Positions 17,601 to 23,641 of a stretch of DNA of 24,624 nucleotides are shown here, in pieces. A program made the translations under genes and the position numbers. This DNA is from Deltaproteobacteria bacterium (GTDB taxonomy: Bacteria; Desulfobacterota; Deferrimicrobia; Deferrimicrobiales; Deferrimicrobiaceae), in NCBI GenBank assembly GCA_025357175.1, contig JANXPS010000115.1, positions 1 to 24,624 of the forward strand, read 5' to 3'. Below the pieces are notes generated by a model. It saw only the letters and a program-made list of their open reading frames with translations. It was not told where the DNA came from and searched no databases. Each line of letters begins with the position of its first letter. Position 1 is the first letter of the stretch.

Positions 17601-18007
17601 GCGAGCGTCACGTCGAGATCGAATCCCTCGTTCCGAAAAGACCCCAGGATCACCGAGTAGCTGTTGTGATCACGAAGGGCTACCGGTTTGGACGACAGGC
17701 CGGATTCATTCCGCTCGGATTTGTAGTGGCCTTGCACGTAGGACCGGATCGAGCGTTCCCGGGTCTCGGCGCCCGCGGCCTTGTTGAAGGCGATCTTGTT
17801 GGGGGAAACGAGCAGCGTCGTGACCGCATCCACCAGCGTCGATTTGCCGGAGCCGATCTCGCCGGTCAGCAGCGTGTTGTCGCCGCCCAGCCTCAGCGTC
17901 CAGACTTTCTTGTCGAACGTCCCCCAGTTGTAAACTTCGAGGCGGTGGAGACGGAATCCAGCCTGTTCGTCCCGGGCAGCGAAGTCGAGCAGCGGGGTCT
18001 CGCTCAT
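14636..18007 (-). CDS. jetC: Wadjet SMC-like ATPase JetC
   Basis: The SMC/MukB-like motor of the Wadjet system, 1123 aa, which extrudes DNA loops on plasmids to measure circle size before cleavage by JetD. Walker A is GEIGSGKS at residues 49-56. The ABC signature region SGGKSGGQKEKLAY is at ~1007-1020, and Walker B VVIDEAFSRG at 1046-1055 includes the catalytic Glu. Between them lie long charged coiled-coil arms (for example ELKRAIAENGGDRIERLAGEI-type stretches) around a central hinge near residues 480-640. The length is normal for the family and no break is seen. The ATG overlaps the jetB stop by 4 bp. A JetA/JetB complex should bind it as kleisin and KITE partners. Confidence 0.95.
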   Translation of the reverse strand: MSETPLLDFAARDEQAGFRLHRLEVYNWGTFDKKVWTLRLGGDNTLLTGEIGSGKSTLVDAVTTLLVSPNKIAFNKAAGAETRERSIRSYVQGHYKSERNESGLSSKPVALRDHNSYSVILGSFRNEGFDLDVTLAQVFWTRDTEGQPARFYLLADKPLGIASDLANFGSEIKDLKKRLRALPGVELFDSFSLYAAAFCRRFGIGNEQALDLFHQTVSMKSVGNLTDFVREHMLETSDVASRIDALIRHFDDLSRAHEAVLKAKEQVARLFPLVTDCATIAELTAQIDGWRVCRNGLKPWFASLKSHLLEQRLRNLADEAERLSLRMKALFDTRGRQQGERDELKRAIAENGGDRIERLAGEIRSRQQEKGKRMDLSERYAALARQLDLELATDLDRFVANRRRLAELRKRYGMEETDLQNRLTETEVEFHTLKQEHEALGRELDSLRRRKTNIPEAQIAIRKSICSALSLQENALSFAGELVQLRPEESQWEGAAERVLHNFGLSLLVPEVHYGDVAAWVDRTHLKGRLVYFRVRETRGKEGGVPVPDSLAGKLAIKPESPFYDWLENELSRRFDYACCDTMDRFQRERQAVTRTGQIKGGGERHEKDDRHRLDDRSRYVLGWSNEPKIRALESRSKGLESRLQALAGVISAARKRQGDIRVLQEAIARIGDFADYQDLDWRPLATAIADLEAEKMALETASDLLLELMERLRLLEAALAQTEHDYGERNKEFAKNESRQEQAQSQLAECRDAADALDAKQREELFPQLLLLRDEALGVHALTVESCDNRERDMRDWLQGKIDNEEKRGKKLAELIIAAMQAYRTSYPLETREVDVNIEAAGEYRVMLERLQADDLPRFEANFKELLNVETIREVANFQSQLMRERQTIKERIEHINTSLVQIDYNPGRYIILEPQTCADPEIRDFQQELRTCTEGALTGSGDSQYSENKFLQVKRIIERFRGREKFTDLDRRWTRKVTDVRNWFVFSASERWREDGTEHEHYTDSGGKSGGQKEKLAYTVLAASLAYQFGLEWGAVKSRSFRFVVIDEAFSRGSDESARYGLELFRRLNLQLLIVTPLQKIHIIEPFVSSVGFIHIEEGRDSQLRNLGIKDYRAERDARKS

Positions 18008-18621
18008 ACCGTATCGGCCTTCGAGTCGGCACTGCCAGGCAACTCATCGCGGTAGTTCCCGAGTCGCTGGTCGAATTCCGCAAGCCACTGGGCGTCGACA
18101 AAGGATTTCAGGATTCGTCGCACTTCGATCTTTTGTTCCTGTCCTCGCAGTCGGCGGGCGAAACCAAGATCGACGATCTTGTTCAGATGCGTGTCGACCT
18201 GATCCGCGAATCTGGCTTCGTTCCCGGTTTCGGGCAGGAACAGCCGGATCAATTCGACGACTTCCTCCCGCGACAGAATGACGCGCGCCTCGCCCCCCGC
18301 ATCGGCCTCCGCCAGTTTCTTCCTCAGCAGCGCCAGTATAAGACTGACAGGAAACGACAACGGCCGGCGGGCGACCAGTCTTGGTAGTTCCGTTTCCCCT
18401 TCGGGCGTCGCGCGGGTCGCCAGCCAGGCGTATCCTTCCGCCTCGTCCATGCGAAGTTCCAGCCCAAGCAGGGCGGCTTGATCGCGCACAGCGGCCTGAA
18501 GGTTCAGCAGCGCCTGCCACCGCACCTCGTCCGTTTCCCGCGAAAGGATCCCTTTCAGTAGAGCGATCAACACCCGCGAGAGCGATTGTCCGTCAGACCC
18601 GGTTTCCTGCATTGTCGTCAC
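18004..18621 (-). CDS. jetB: Wadjet subunit JetB (DUF4194, MukE-like)
   Basis: A 205-aa KITE-type subunit (MukE analogue) of the Wadjet condensin complex. The N-terminal helical region SLSRVLIALLKGILSRE leads into the winged-helix DUF4194 core, with RPLSFPVSLILALLRKKL in the middle and VDTHLNKIVDLGFARRL followed by KIEVRRILKSFVDAQWLAEF at the C-terminus. The GTG at 18621 overlaps the jetA stop (GTGA) and is the most likely start; the ATG three codons later is an alternative. The end overlaps jetC by 4 bp. I recognise it by its position between jetA and jetC as well as by its sequence. Confidence 0.9.
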   Translation of the reverse strand: MTTMQETGSDGQSLSRVLIALLKGILSRETDEVRWQALLNLQAAVRDQAALLGLELRMDEAEGYAWLATRATPEGETELPRLVARRPLSFPVSLILALLRKKLAEADAGGEARVILSREEVVELIRLFLPETGNEARFADQVDTHLNKIVDLGFARRLRGQEQKIEVRRILKSFVDAQWLAEFDQRLGNYRDELPGSADSKADTV

Positions 18622-20066
18622 CGATTGAAAATGACTCGGGGCATGCGGACGATTCGAGAGATGCCGTCATCCGCAGTCCATTGCACCCGGTCGTGATTGG
18701 ATTCATCGAACAGCGCTTTCCGGTCGTTACCGGCGATCGACAGATAAGCCACCAGCTCGGCCAACCCCTGCTGCAGAGGGTGATCCGCGATCAGTTCTCC
18801 CAGCGTAACCTGATCCCGGGTTCGAAGCGTATGCCGGATCTGGACCAAAAGGCGAGCCTTGTCGACCACGACCTGGTCGTAAAGGGCATCGGCATCGATC
18901 GGCTCTACGCCTTCGATCAGCAACTGGTCGGCGATCGACACTTTCAAGGGAGGAGAGAAAAGCGTGCGCTCCATGGGCAGTTCCAGCGTGGGGGAAAGGT
19001 CGTCGATTTCCATGAAGGTTCCGCGCGTTGGCGATTGGTGTACCGTCAACGCCTTCGCTTCGATGTCCCGCAGCAGTTGCATGATCCGTCGGTTTTCGAG
19101 CCGCGCCTGGTCGTCCAGGAATCGGCGAAGTTGCTGGGAGAGGAGCGCCACGGTTCGTTGCGTATGTTCCCCCGCTTCGAGCCAATCGTAGTGGATGCGC
19201 TTGAGGCGAACATCGGGCGCGAGCGTTTGGACGGGCCGCAATCCGAACACCGTATCGAGCAGGGTTGTCAGCTCCTCCTGCTTCTCGGGCGACATCAGGA
19301 AATCCCAGAAGGCACGAAAGCTCCTGCCCTGGTCCGAATCGGCGATTGCGTCCCGTTCGCCGAAAATGGAATCGAGCAGATCACCCTTGCCGCCGTCCCA
19401 CAGCGCGATCTTTTCCCGGGTGGCACGGTCAAGCGATCGGAAGTTCTGTTCCACCTCCCGAAAATCCGCGAGCAGTTCCCGCGCCATGGCCGCCATCTGC
19501 TGGAACCGGTCCTTGACGGCGGTTTCGTCGAGCACCGAGAGTTCGCCATTCCGAATCCCGGCGATTTCGGCATCGATCTCGGCTTTTCGCTTTTCGAGTT
19601 CTCCGATTCGCGTTTCAGGATCGGTCTCACTGCCTTCCACCAGTTGCCGAAGCAGGTCGAACACGGTCAACAGTCGCGATTCGGTGCCGATGAATGCCCT
19701 CTTCGTCAGGCTTTCCAGCCAGCCGATCGCTTTTTCCGCGGCCGGTGTCAGATCGAAGTGCGGTTCGTCGGAACCGACCGGGTAATATTTGCGAAGCCAG
19801 CCTCGTGAGTCGTGCGCCCAGTCGTCGAGGTATTCCGACGCCCGCCTGGGATAGATCCCTTCGCCGTGCGACTCCCGTAGCCGGAACAGATCGTCCTCGA
19901 GCTTCGAGACAAGCTCGGGCCCAGACATCCCGCGGACGTTGGGAGCAACGAATACCCGGTGGAGAAACGGCGCCACGAGCGGCGCGTGATCGGCCACAAG
20001 CAGCCGCCAGCCGGGGTGGCTGCGGCGAAGCGAAGTCAACGTTTCGTGGTCGAGCGAATGGGTCAT
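18618..20066 (-). CDS. jetA: Wadjet subunit JetA (DUF3375, MukF-like kleisin)
   Basis: The kleisin-like subunit (MukF analogue) of the Wadjet complex, 482 aa. DUF3375 at this position marks the system as type I. Recognisable parts are the N-terminal winged helix (LRRSHPGWRLLVADHAPLV, FLHRVF), the segment YLDDWAHDSRGWLRKYYP, LTPAAEKAIGWLESL, a helical middle domain with a coiled coil (ELEKRKAEIDAEIAGI) and a C-terminal domain. Its ATG lies 9 bp after the stop of the VapC-like toxin gene and has no good ribosome site of its own, so it may rely on translation from that gene. It overlaps jetB by 4 bp. Confidence 0.92.
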   Translation of the reverse strand: MTHSLDHETLTSLRRSHPGWRLLVADHAPLVAPFLHRVFVAPNVRGMSGPELVSKLEDDLFRLRESHGEGIYPRRASEYLDDWAHDSRGWLRKYYPVGSDEPHFDLTPAAEKAIGWLESLTKRAFIGTESRLLTVFDLLRQLVEGSETDPETRIGELEKRKAEIDAEIAGIRNGELSVLDETAVKDRFQQMAAMARELLADFREVEQNFRSLDRATREKIALWDGGKGDLLDSIFGERDAIADSDQGRSFRAFWDFLMSPEKQEELTTLLDTVFGLRPVQTLAPDVRLKRIHYDWLEAGEHTQRTVALLSQQLRRFLDDQARLENRRIMQLLRDIEAKALTVHQSPTRGTFMEIDDLSPTLELPMERTLFSPPLKVSIADQLLIEGVEPIDADALYDQVVVDKARLLVQIRHTLRTRDQVTLGELIADHPLQQGLAELVAYLSIAGNDRKALFDESNHDRVQWTADDGISRIVRMPRVIFNR

Positions 20067-20075
20067 AGGGGCGGG

Positions 20076-20453
20076 TCAGACCTCGACCACCAGGTCCGAG
20101 TACCTGGCCAGGGCCCGGTCTGCCGTCAGAAAGTAGAGCGGTTCGGTGATTGCCTGAGCCAGGAGGATTCGGTCGAACGGATCCTTGTGGTGATTGTCGA
20201 GTTTGGCAAGTGCCAGTGCGTGGTCCGGCGTGACGGGCAGGGGCGCGAATCCGCTTTCGACAATCCCCCGAACGATTCCTGTGGGGTCGGCATCGAGCTT
20301 ACCGATACCGATCTTGATGATTGCCTCCCAGATGGTGGCAGCGCTCACATAAATCATGTCCGCACCGGCGATTTTATTCCGGGCGGCAGCGGACAACGAC
20401 CGGGAATCAGCAAGCCACCAGAGATAGACGTGGGTATCGAGCAGGAATTTCAA
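20076..20453 (-). CDS. vapC: PIN-domain toxin (VapC-type) directly upstream of jetA
   Basis: A 125-aa PIN-fold ribonuclease, toxin of a type II pair. The acidic active-site residues are present: Asp6 in FLLDTHVYLWW, Glu in ATIWEAIIK, Asp in HKDPFDRILLAQA, and Asp in FLTADRAL. The LLDTHVYLWW start and the DPFDRIL motif are typical of the COG3744 subgroup. The ATG overlaps the antitoxin stop by 4 bp. Only 9 bp separate it from jetA, and I see no terminator between them. It could therefore guard the Wadjet operon against loss or be transcribed with it. Confidence 0.9.
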   Translation of the reverse strand: MKFLLDTHVYLWWLADSRSLSAAARNKIAGADMIYVSAATIWEAIIKIGIGKLDADPTGIVRGIVESGFAPLPVTPDHALALAKLDNHHKDPFDRILLAQAITEPLYFLTADRALARYSDLVVEV

Positions 20454-20689
20454 GACCCCTCCTCGAATGTTCTCAGAATATCGGGCGGGAGTGGGGCATC
20501 GAAGTCGGCCGCGATTCGAACCTTTCCTTTCAAATACCCCGGGTGGCGGACGGCTTTCTTTTCAAGGAACGGGACGAGTCTCGCAATCGGCTGATTCGCC
20601 CTCGCAATGACGACCTCCTCCCCCTGTTGCGCCCTCTCGAGAAGCCGCGACAGGTTTGTTTTTGCCTCATGCGTATTGACGACGGTCAT
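20450..20689 (-). CDS. Phd/YefM-type antitoxin
   Basis: A 79-aa antitoxin of the Phd/YefM family. The N-terminal DNA-binding domain reads MTVVNTHEAKTNLSRLLERA, then GEEVVIARANQPIARLVPF. The C-terminal tail (PLPPDILRTFEEGS) should wrap the PIN toxin. I chose the ATG at 20689 because AAGGAGG lies four bases upstream. The gene overlaps its toxin gene by 4 bp (ATGA). It is expected to repress its own promoter; no clear palindrome was found, but a 9-bp inverted repeat (20729-20737 with 20777-20785) lies upstream. Confidence 0.9.
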   Translation of the reverse strand: MTVVNTHEAKTNLSRLLERAQQGEEVVIARANQPIARLVPFLEKKAVRHPGYLKGKVRIAADFDAPLPPDILRTFEEGS

Positions 20690-20728
20690 CTTGCCTCCTT
20701 GCGGAATCAGCTTAGTCCACGTTGGTCC

Positions 20729-20785
20729 AGTCTCCACCTGTCGAGGGCATCTGTCAAATGAATCGCCCCGGGATTAGTGGAGACT
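20729..20785. repeat. 9-bp inverted repeat at the IS edge upstream of the antitoxin
   Basis: AGTCTCCAC (20729-20737) pairs with GTGGAGACT (20777-20785) across 39 bp. The right arm is part of the terminal region of the IS fragment. The left arm may be a displaced copy of that end or a regulatory arm. A TTGACA hexamer (minus strand, 20757-20752) next to the IS tip points at the antitoxin gene and could act as an outward -35 box. Confidence 0.4.
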
Positions 20786-21095
20786 CAGGTTTGTGAGTCC
20801 GACTCGATCCGTCGTTCCGATTCCCGTCAAGTAGAGCATTTCGTATTCCGACGGCGGGATGTCGCCGATTGGTTCGAGCAGACGCTGGTTGTTGAACCAG
20901 TCGACCCATTCCAGGGTGGCGAACTCCACATCATCGACGTTCTTCCATGGCCCCCTGCTGCGGATCATCTCGGTCTTGTAAAGCCCGTTTATCGTCTCGG
21001 CAAGGGCGTTGTCGCACGAGTCGCCCTTCGATCCGCCCGAGGGGCCGACCGCCCCAGCCTCGGCTATCCGTTCACGGAGGCGTAGACTGCCGGCT
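20759..21095 (-). pseudogene. IS3-family transposase (OrfB) C-terminal fragment with one IS end
   Basis: The remaining C-terminal piece of an IS3-family DDE transposase. Reading leftwards it shows GGSKGDSCDNALAETINGLY, which includes the third catalytic acid (Glu in NALAE), then RRGPW-like SRGPWKNVDDVE and EWVDWFNNQRLLEPIGDIPP with the final PSEYEMLY, ending at TAA 20774-20776. Just beyond is an IS-like terminal sequence rich in CCCCGGG (20759-20785). The first two catalytic Asp residues, the whole OrfA and the other end are missing, so it cannot move by itself. It abuts the second PIN-toxin gene, whose stop is at 21111. The exact right break point is approximate. Confidence 0.85.
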
Positions 21096-21110
21096 TGACA
21101 GGCCAGGCAA

Positions 21111-21533
21111 TCAGGGCCGGTTCGGATGTACCGGCTGGCCGAGTTTTTTCAAGGCGGATTTGAACTTTTCGTCGAAGGTGACAATTACAGCCCCCGGGGT
21201 CGTTTTCGCAGCGGTGGCGACGAGTGCGTCGCCAAAATCAGGGATGGTTTCAGGCCAAAATGAGAGCGTCGCGCTGAAATCGGTTTCCTGGAGCAACACG
21301 ACTCCAGGCATGGCGATGAAGTCACGAACCATTTCGTTAATGGTTTTTTTCGGTGTCCGGTAGACCTTTTCCATGACGAAAACGAATTCGGTCAGCACAA
21401 ACTGATGGCACAACAAGGTGCATTTCATCCGGGCAGCGTCAGCAAACAGGGGAGCAACGGCATTCTGCTGAGCGAGGTTTCGATCTGTTACGAACGAGAT
21501 AAGCACATTGGTATCGATGATATATTTTTTCAC
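21111..21533 (-). CDS. vapC: PIN-domain toxin (VapC-type), second pair
   Basis: A 140-aa PIN-fold ribonuclease. The acidic centre is present: Asp in YIIDTNVLISF, Glu in FVLTEFVFV, Asp in DFGDALVATAA and Asp in VTFDEKF. It differs clearly from the PIN protein upstream of jetA, so it is not a recent copy. The ATG overlaps the antitoxin stop by 4 bp. Its stop lies only about 15 bp from the truncated transposase, so the C-terminal end may be close to a recombination break, but the ending KKLGQPVHPN looks complete. Confidence 0.9.
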   Translation of the reverse strand: MKKYIIDTNVLISFVTDRNLAQQNAVAPLFADAARMKCTLLCHQFVLTEFVFVMEKVYRTPKKTINEMVRDFIAMPGVVLLQETDFSATLSFWPETIPDFGDALVATAAKTTPGAVIVTFDEKFKSALKKLGQPVHPNRP

Positions 21534-21763
21534 CGATACTTCTCCAGGCGCTGTTCACGGGCAGACCGAATATCGGCGGCAATATCTCCGGCTCCCGTTT
21601 TTACGCGCCCCTGATAACCGAGAAAATCGCTGTGCACGGGATGAACGACTGCCCGGCCCTGTTCGACAACCCATTCGAGGGCGTCATTCACGGAAATGCC
21701 GAGCATCTCCCGTACGACCTTTGGTATGGTCGTCTGATACTTGGACGTAACTGTCGAGTTCAT
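21530..21763 (-). CDS. AbrB/SpoVT-type antitoxin
   Basis: A 77-aa antitoxin with an N-terminal swapped-hairpin AbrB DNA-binding domain (VTSKYQTTIPKVVREMLGI, then DALEWVVEQGRAVV) and a C-terminal tail that should bind the PIN toxin. I chose the ATG at 21763 because GGAGG lies four bases upstream; a longer reading upstream would run through the IS repeat and promoter. It overlaps the toxin gene by 4 bp. The promoter and operator just upstream indicate autoregulation. Confidence 0.9.
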   Translation of the reverse strand: MNSTVTSKYQTTIPKVVREMLGISVNDALEWVVEQGRAVVHPVHSDFLGYQGRVKTGAGDIAADIRSAREQRLEKYR

Positions 21764-21778
21764 GGCGCCTCCGAATCG

Positions 21779-21810
21779 ATTCCTTACGTTATGATGATAG
21801 CGTAAGGAAT
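21779..21810. promoter_or_regulatory. Operator palindrome of the AbrB/PIN module
   Basis: ATTCCTTACG (21779-21788) and CGTAAGGAAT (21801-21810) form a perfect 10-bp inverted repeat with a 12-bp spacer. The -10 box lies inside the spacer, so an antitoxin dimer bound here would block transcription. Confidence 0.75.
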
Positions 21811-21822
21811 CCCGCTTGTCAA
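21794..21822 (-). promoter_or_regulatory. Sigma-70 promoter of the AbrB/PIN module
   Basis: Reading leftwards, a consensus TTGACA (21822-21817) and TATCAT (21799-21794) are exactly 17 bp apart. The antitoxin start codon follows 30 bp after the -10 box. Confidence 0.75.
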
Positions 21823-21870
21823 AACGGTGCTGGCCAGCGGCGGGCGACAACGACATCATTTCGTTCAACG

Positions 21871-21943
21871 CCCTCTGTGTCAACATGGATGAGACACTCG
21901 ACCCCACGAAGTTTAATGTAGAGGGCGAGAGAGGATTTGGGGA
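21871..21943 (+). mobile_element. Solo left end of an IS3-family element (73-bp repeat copy 1)
   Basis: These 73 bp are identical to 24485-24557 in the same orientation. There they form the left end of an IS up to the first base of its transposase start codon. Here the element body is missing: the repeat is followed directly by the truncated phosphorylase-like gene. It is therefore the scar of a deleted IS copy. Confidence 0.8.
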
Positions 21944-22405
21944 GCGTGCCATTTAGCGGAGGGCGGATTCTCGTGGGCCATTCTTCATCCCGCTGGACTT
22001 TCCGGGCAAGTCCGACCAAACGCTCGTCTATGGGAAGGGAATGGGGGCGACTTGCAAAACCACCCGGGGCGTGTTTGCCGCTGTAGGGAAAATATAAGTA
22101 GTTCGAGGCCACAACGCTGCCGATTGGCGCTTCCGGTTTCCGCGATGCGCCGATACCGACGAAAAGAAGAACTTCAAAGAAATTAAAATCAACATGCGCG
22201 CAGGTGACCACGTTCTGTGCCGGGTGGGTACCAGCCCCACACTCGGCGACGACGACCAACCATTCGTCGCCTTGGCCAGTAAATTGTCCGCACTCATAGA
22301 CCGTCCCGCCTTCATCTCGATCGGCAAAGCGGTGACAATCAGAGCTCGGCGCAATCCGTGAAAATCGGCGTCTTTCAAAATCTCGTCAATCGTTCGAATC
22401 TTCAT
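21944..22405 (-). pseudogene. Nucleoside phosphorylase/nucleosidase-fold gene remnant
   Basis: A degraded gene of the purine/uridine phosphorylase superfamily, a fold used both in nucleotide salvage and in phage-defence effectors. It starts MKIRTIDEILKDADF and has the first strand ALIVTALPIEMKA. It then jumps frame near 22300 to EGGTVYECGQFTGQGDEWLV and continues VVVAECGAGTHPAQN, ELLFVG-like LLFVGIGASRKPEAPIG, SVVASNYLYFPYSGKHAPGG and IDERLVGLARKVQRD. About ten or more residues seem lost at the jump, so it is a deletion with frameshift and not a single-base error. The 3' end is cut off by the solo IS end. The N-terminal start overlaps a small open frame by 4 bp. It cannot make a full protein. 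Confidence 0.7.
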
Positions 22406-22659
22406 GCAGCCGCCGCGTCGTAATTCGAGAATCTCGACTGATGTGATCTTTCGCTCATGAGATACCCCAAATGTGACAAAACCGCCGGTTGGCTGGCTGT
22501 AGACCAAGGTGGATCATTGTCCGGCAAGATCGAAGCAGAGAAGCTGATTTCATCAGCCAATATTGCAAGCCGGTTAACAGCAAGACAATCGTACCACTCG
22601 CAATGGAATGGTTTACACCAACCGTTAAGATTCTGCTCCAGCGGATTAATCGCTTTCAA
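22402..22659 (-). CDS. Doubtful small open frame before the phosphorylase remnant
   Basis: An 85-codon frame that begins with TTG (GGAG just upstream) and ends in an ATGA overlap with the start of the phosphorylase remnant, a layout typical of operons. However, the peptide (starting MKAINPLEQNLNGW and ending in four alanines) matches nothing I recognise and its composition is not clearly protein-like. It fills the space between the helicase remnant and the phosphorylase remnant and may simply be decayed sequence. Confidence 0.2.
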   Translation of the reverse strand: MKAINPLEQNLNGWCKPFHCEWYDCLAVNRLAILADEISFSASILPDNDPPWSTASQPAVLSHLGYLMSERSHQSRFSNYDAAAA

Positions 22660-22692
22660 TGCTCTCCAGATTTTTCCTTCTCAGAAGGCTCG

Positions 22693-23040
22693 CTATTCGT
22701 AACCAATCGATTTGTACCCACGACGCCGTTTCTCGAACATCCGGGCGAGCATCGGGATTTCCGCGTCGACATAATCGTAGATTCGCACCTCGTCCTTTCC
22801 GGTATGGATTCGATTCAGTCGACCGGCATATTGCACAAGCGTTCCTTTCCACGAAACCGGCAACGCGAGGAAGAGCGTATCGAGCCGGCTGTCGTCGAAC
22901 CCTTCTCCGACGAATCGGCCCGTCGCCAAGATCAATCGTTCCTCGTTCTCAGGAATCTCCAACAACAGTTTCCTGATTGCCTTCATTTGCCGACTTCCCA
23001 TTCCGCCCTTGACCCTCCACCCAGATATCCACTCCGTATG
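22693..23040 (-). pseudogene. C-terminal remnant of a DEAD/DEAH-box (superfamily 2) helicase
   Basis: The last ~110 residues of a large helicase. Visible are GGMGSRQMKAIRKLL, LILATGRFVGEGFDD (motif V region), DTLFLALPVSWKGTLVQYAGRLNR (motif VI with its arginines), EVRIYDYVDAEIP and the end MFEKRRRGYKSIGYE before a TAG. The ATPase domain with Walker A and B is missing, and an in-frame stop appears upstream near 23060. Helicases with this end are common in restriction and phage-defence loci. The gene pointed at the phosphorylase remnant, so the two may once have formed one operon. The 5' break point is approximate; the AT-rich promoter of the Fic module begins right after it. Confidence 0.8.
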
Positions 23041-23107
23041 GAGCAGCCATCCCAGATAGCCTCACCGACATGACCGGCGACATTCGGCAACATATACGTT
23101 TATCTAT

Positions 23108-23136
23108 TTGGCCCGCTGCATTCTATCTATGTTAAT
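23108..23136 (+). promoter_or_regulatory. Candidate promoter of the XRE/Fic module
   Basis: TTGGCC (23108-23113) and GTTAAT (23131-23136) are 17 bp apart in a distinctly AT-rich stretch before the XRE gene. The match to consensus is moderate. Confidence 0.4.
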
Positions 23137-23162
23137 ATTTGATTCGTTGAAATTACCATAGA
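23126..23162. promoter_or_regulatory. Imperfect palindrome upstream of the XRE gene, likely operator
   Basis: TCTATG (23126-23131) pairs with CATAGA (23157-23162), and the pairing extends inwards with TAAT/ATTA and TTT/AAA after one mismatch. It overlaps the candidate -10 box, so the XRE antitoxin could repress its own transcription here. Confidence 0.5.
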
Positions 23163-23173
23163 GGTTAATAATC

Positions 23174-23641
23174 ATGGTTGGATGGAAGCGGCTTATACTC
23201 GAACAGATGACAGAAAGCACCGAACGTCTTCGTCCGTTGCGGGACTGTGGCGTTCCGGTGAAGGGCTGGATTCGAGCGATTCGTGAAGCTCTGGGGATGT
23301 CCGGAACCCAGTTTGCGCGTCGATTGAGTGTATCCGGCTCCCGTGTCGTGACCCTTGAGAAGGCGGAGCTCGATGGCGGCGTCACGATCCGATCCATGAG
23401 GAAAGCAGCCGAAGCGTTGGACTGCGTTTTCGTTTACGGCGTGGTTCCGCGCAGCAACCTGGAGGAGGCTATTCGGCTTCAGGCACAGATCGTGGCACGC
23501 CAGCGGTTGAAGCGGAGTGGGCATACGATGCTGCTGGAAGGGCAGCAACTTTCTGAAGAGGCTATGCGAAAGGCATTCGATGCCACAGTCGAGGAGCTGA
23601 TCAGGACGATGCCGACGGACCTATGGGACGCGCCGGAATGA
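23174..23641 (+). CDS. Mobile mystery protein A (XRE-type antitoxin)
   Basis: A 155-aa helix-turn-helix protein of the mobile mystery protein A family, the partner of a Fic toxin. The HTH lies at about residues 33-65 (IREALGMSGTQFARRLSVSG followed by VVTLEKAE). The family continues with RSMRKAAEALDCVFVYGVVP, a helix rich in Gln and Ala (EEAIRLQAQIVARQRL), HTMLLEGQ and a C-terminal LW. The start is supported by GAGG nine bases upstream. The stop overlaps the Fic gene (ATGA). Expected roles are to neutralise the Fic protein and to repress the operon. Confidence 0.9.
   Translation: MVGWKRLILEQMTESTERLRPLRDCGVPVKGWIRAIREALGMSGTQFARRLSVSGSRVVTLEKAELDGGVTIRSMRKAAEALDCVFVYGVVPRSNLEEAIRLQAQIVARQRLKRSGHTMLLEGQQLSEEAMRKAFDATVEELIRTMPTDLWDAPE

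Noticed and set aside
21819..22027. Continuation of the phosphorylase frame through the IS repeat
   Set aside because: The end of this frame is simply the IS end read backwards, so it marks truncation and not a real C-terminus.
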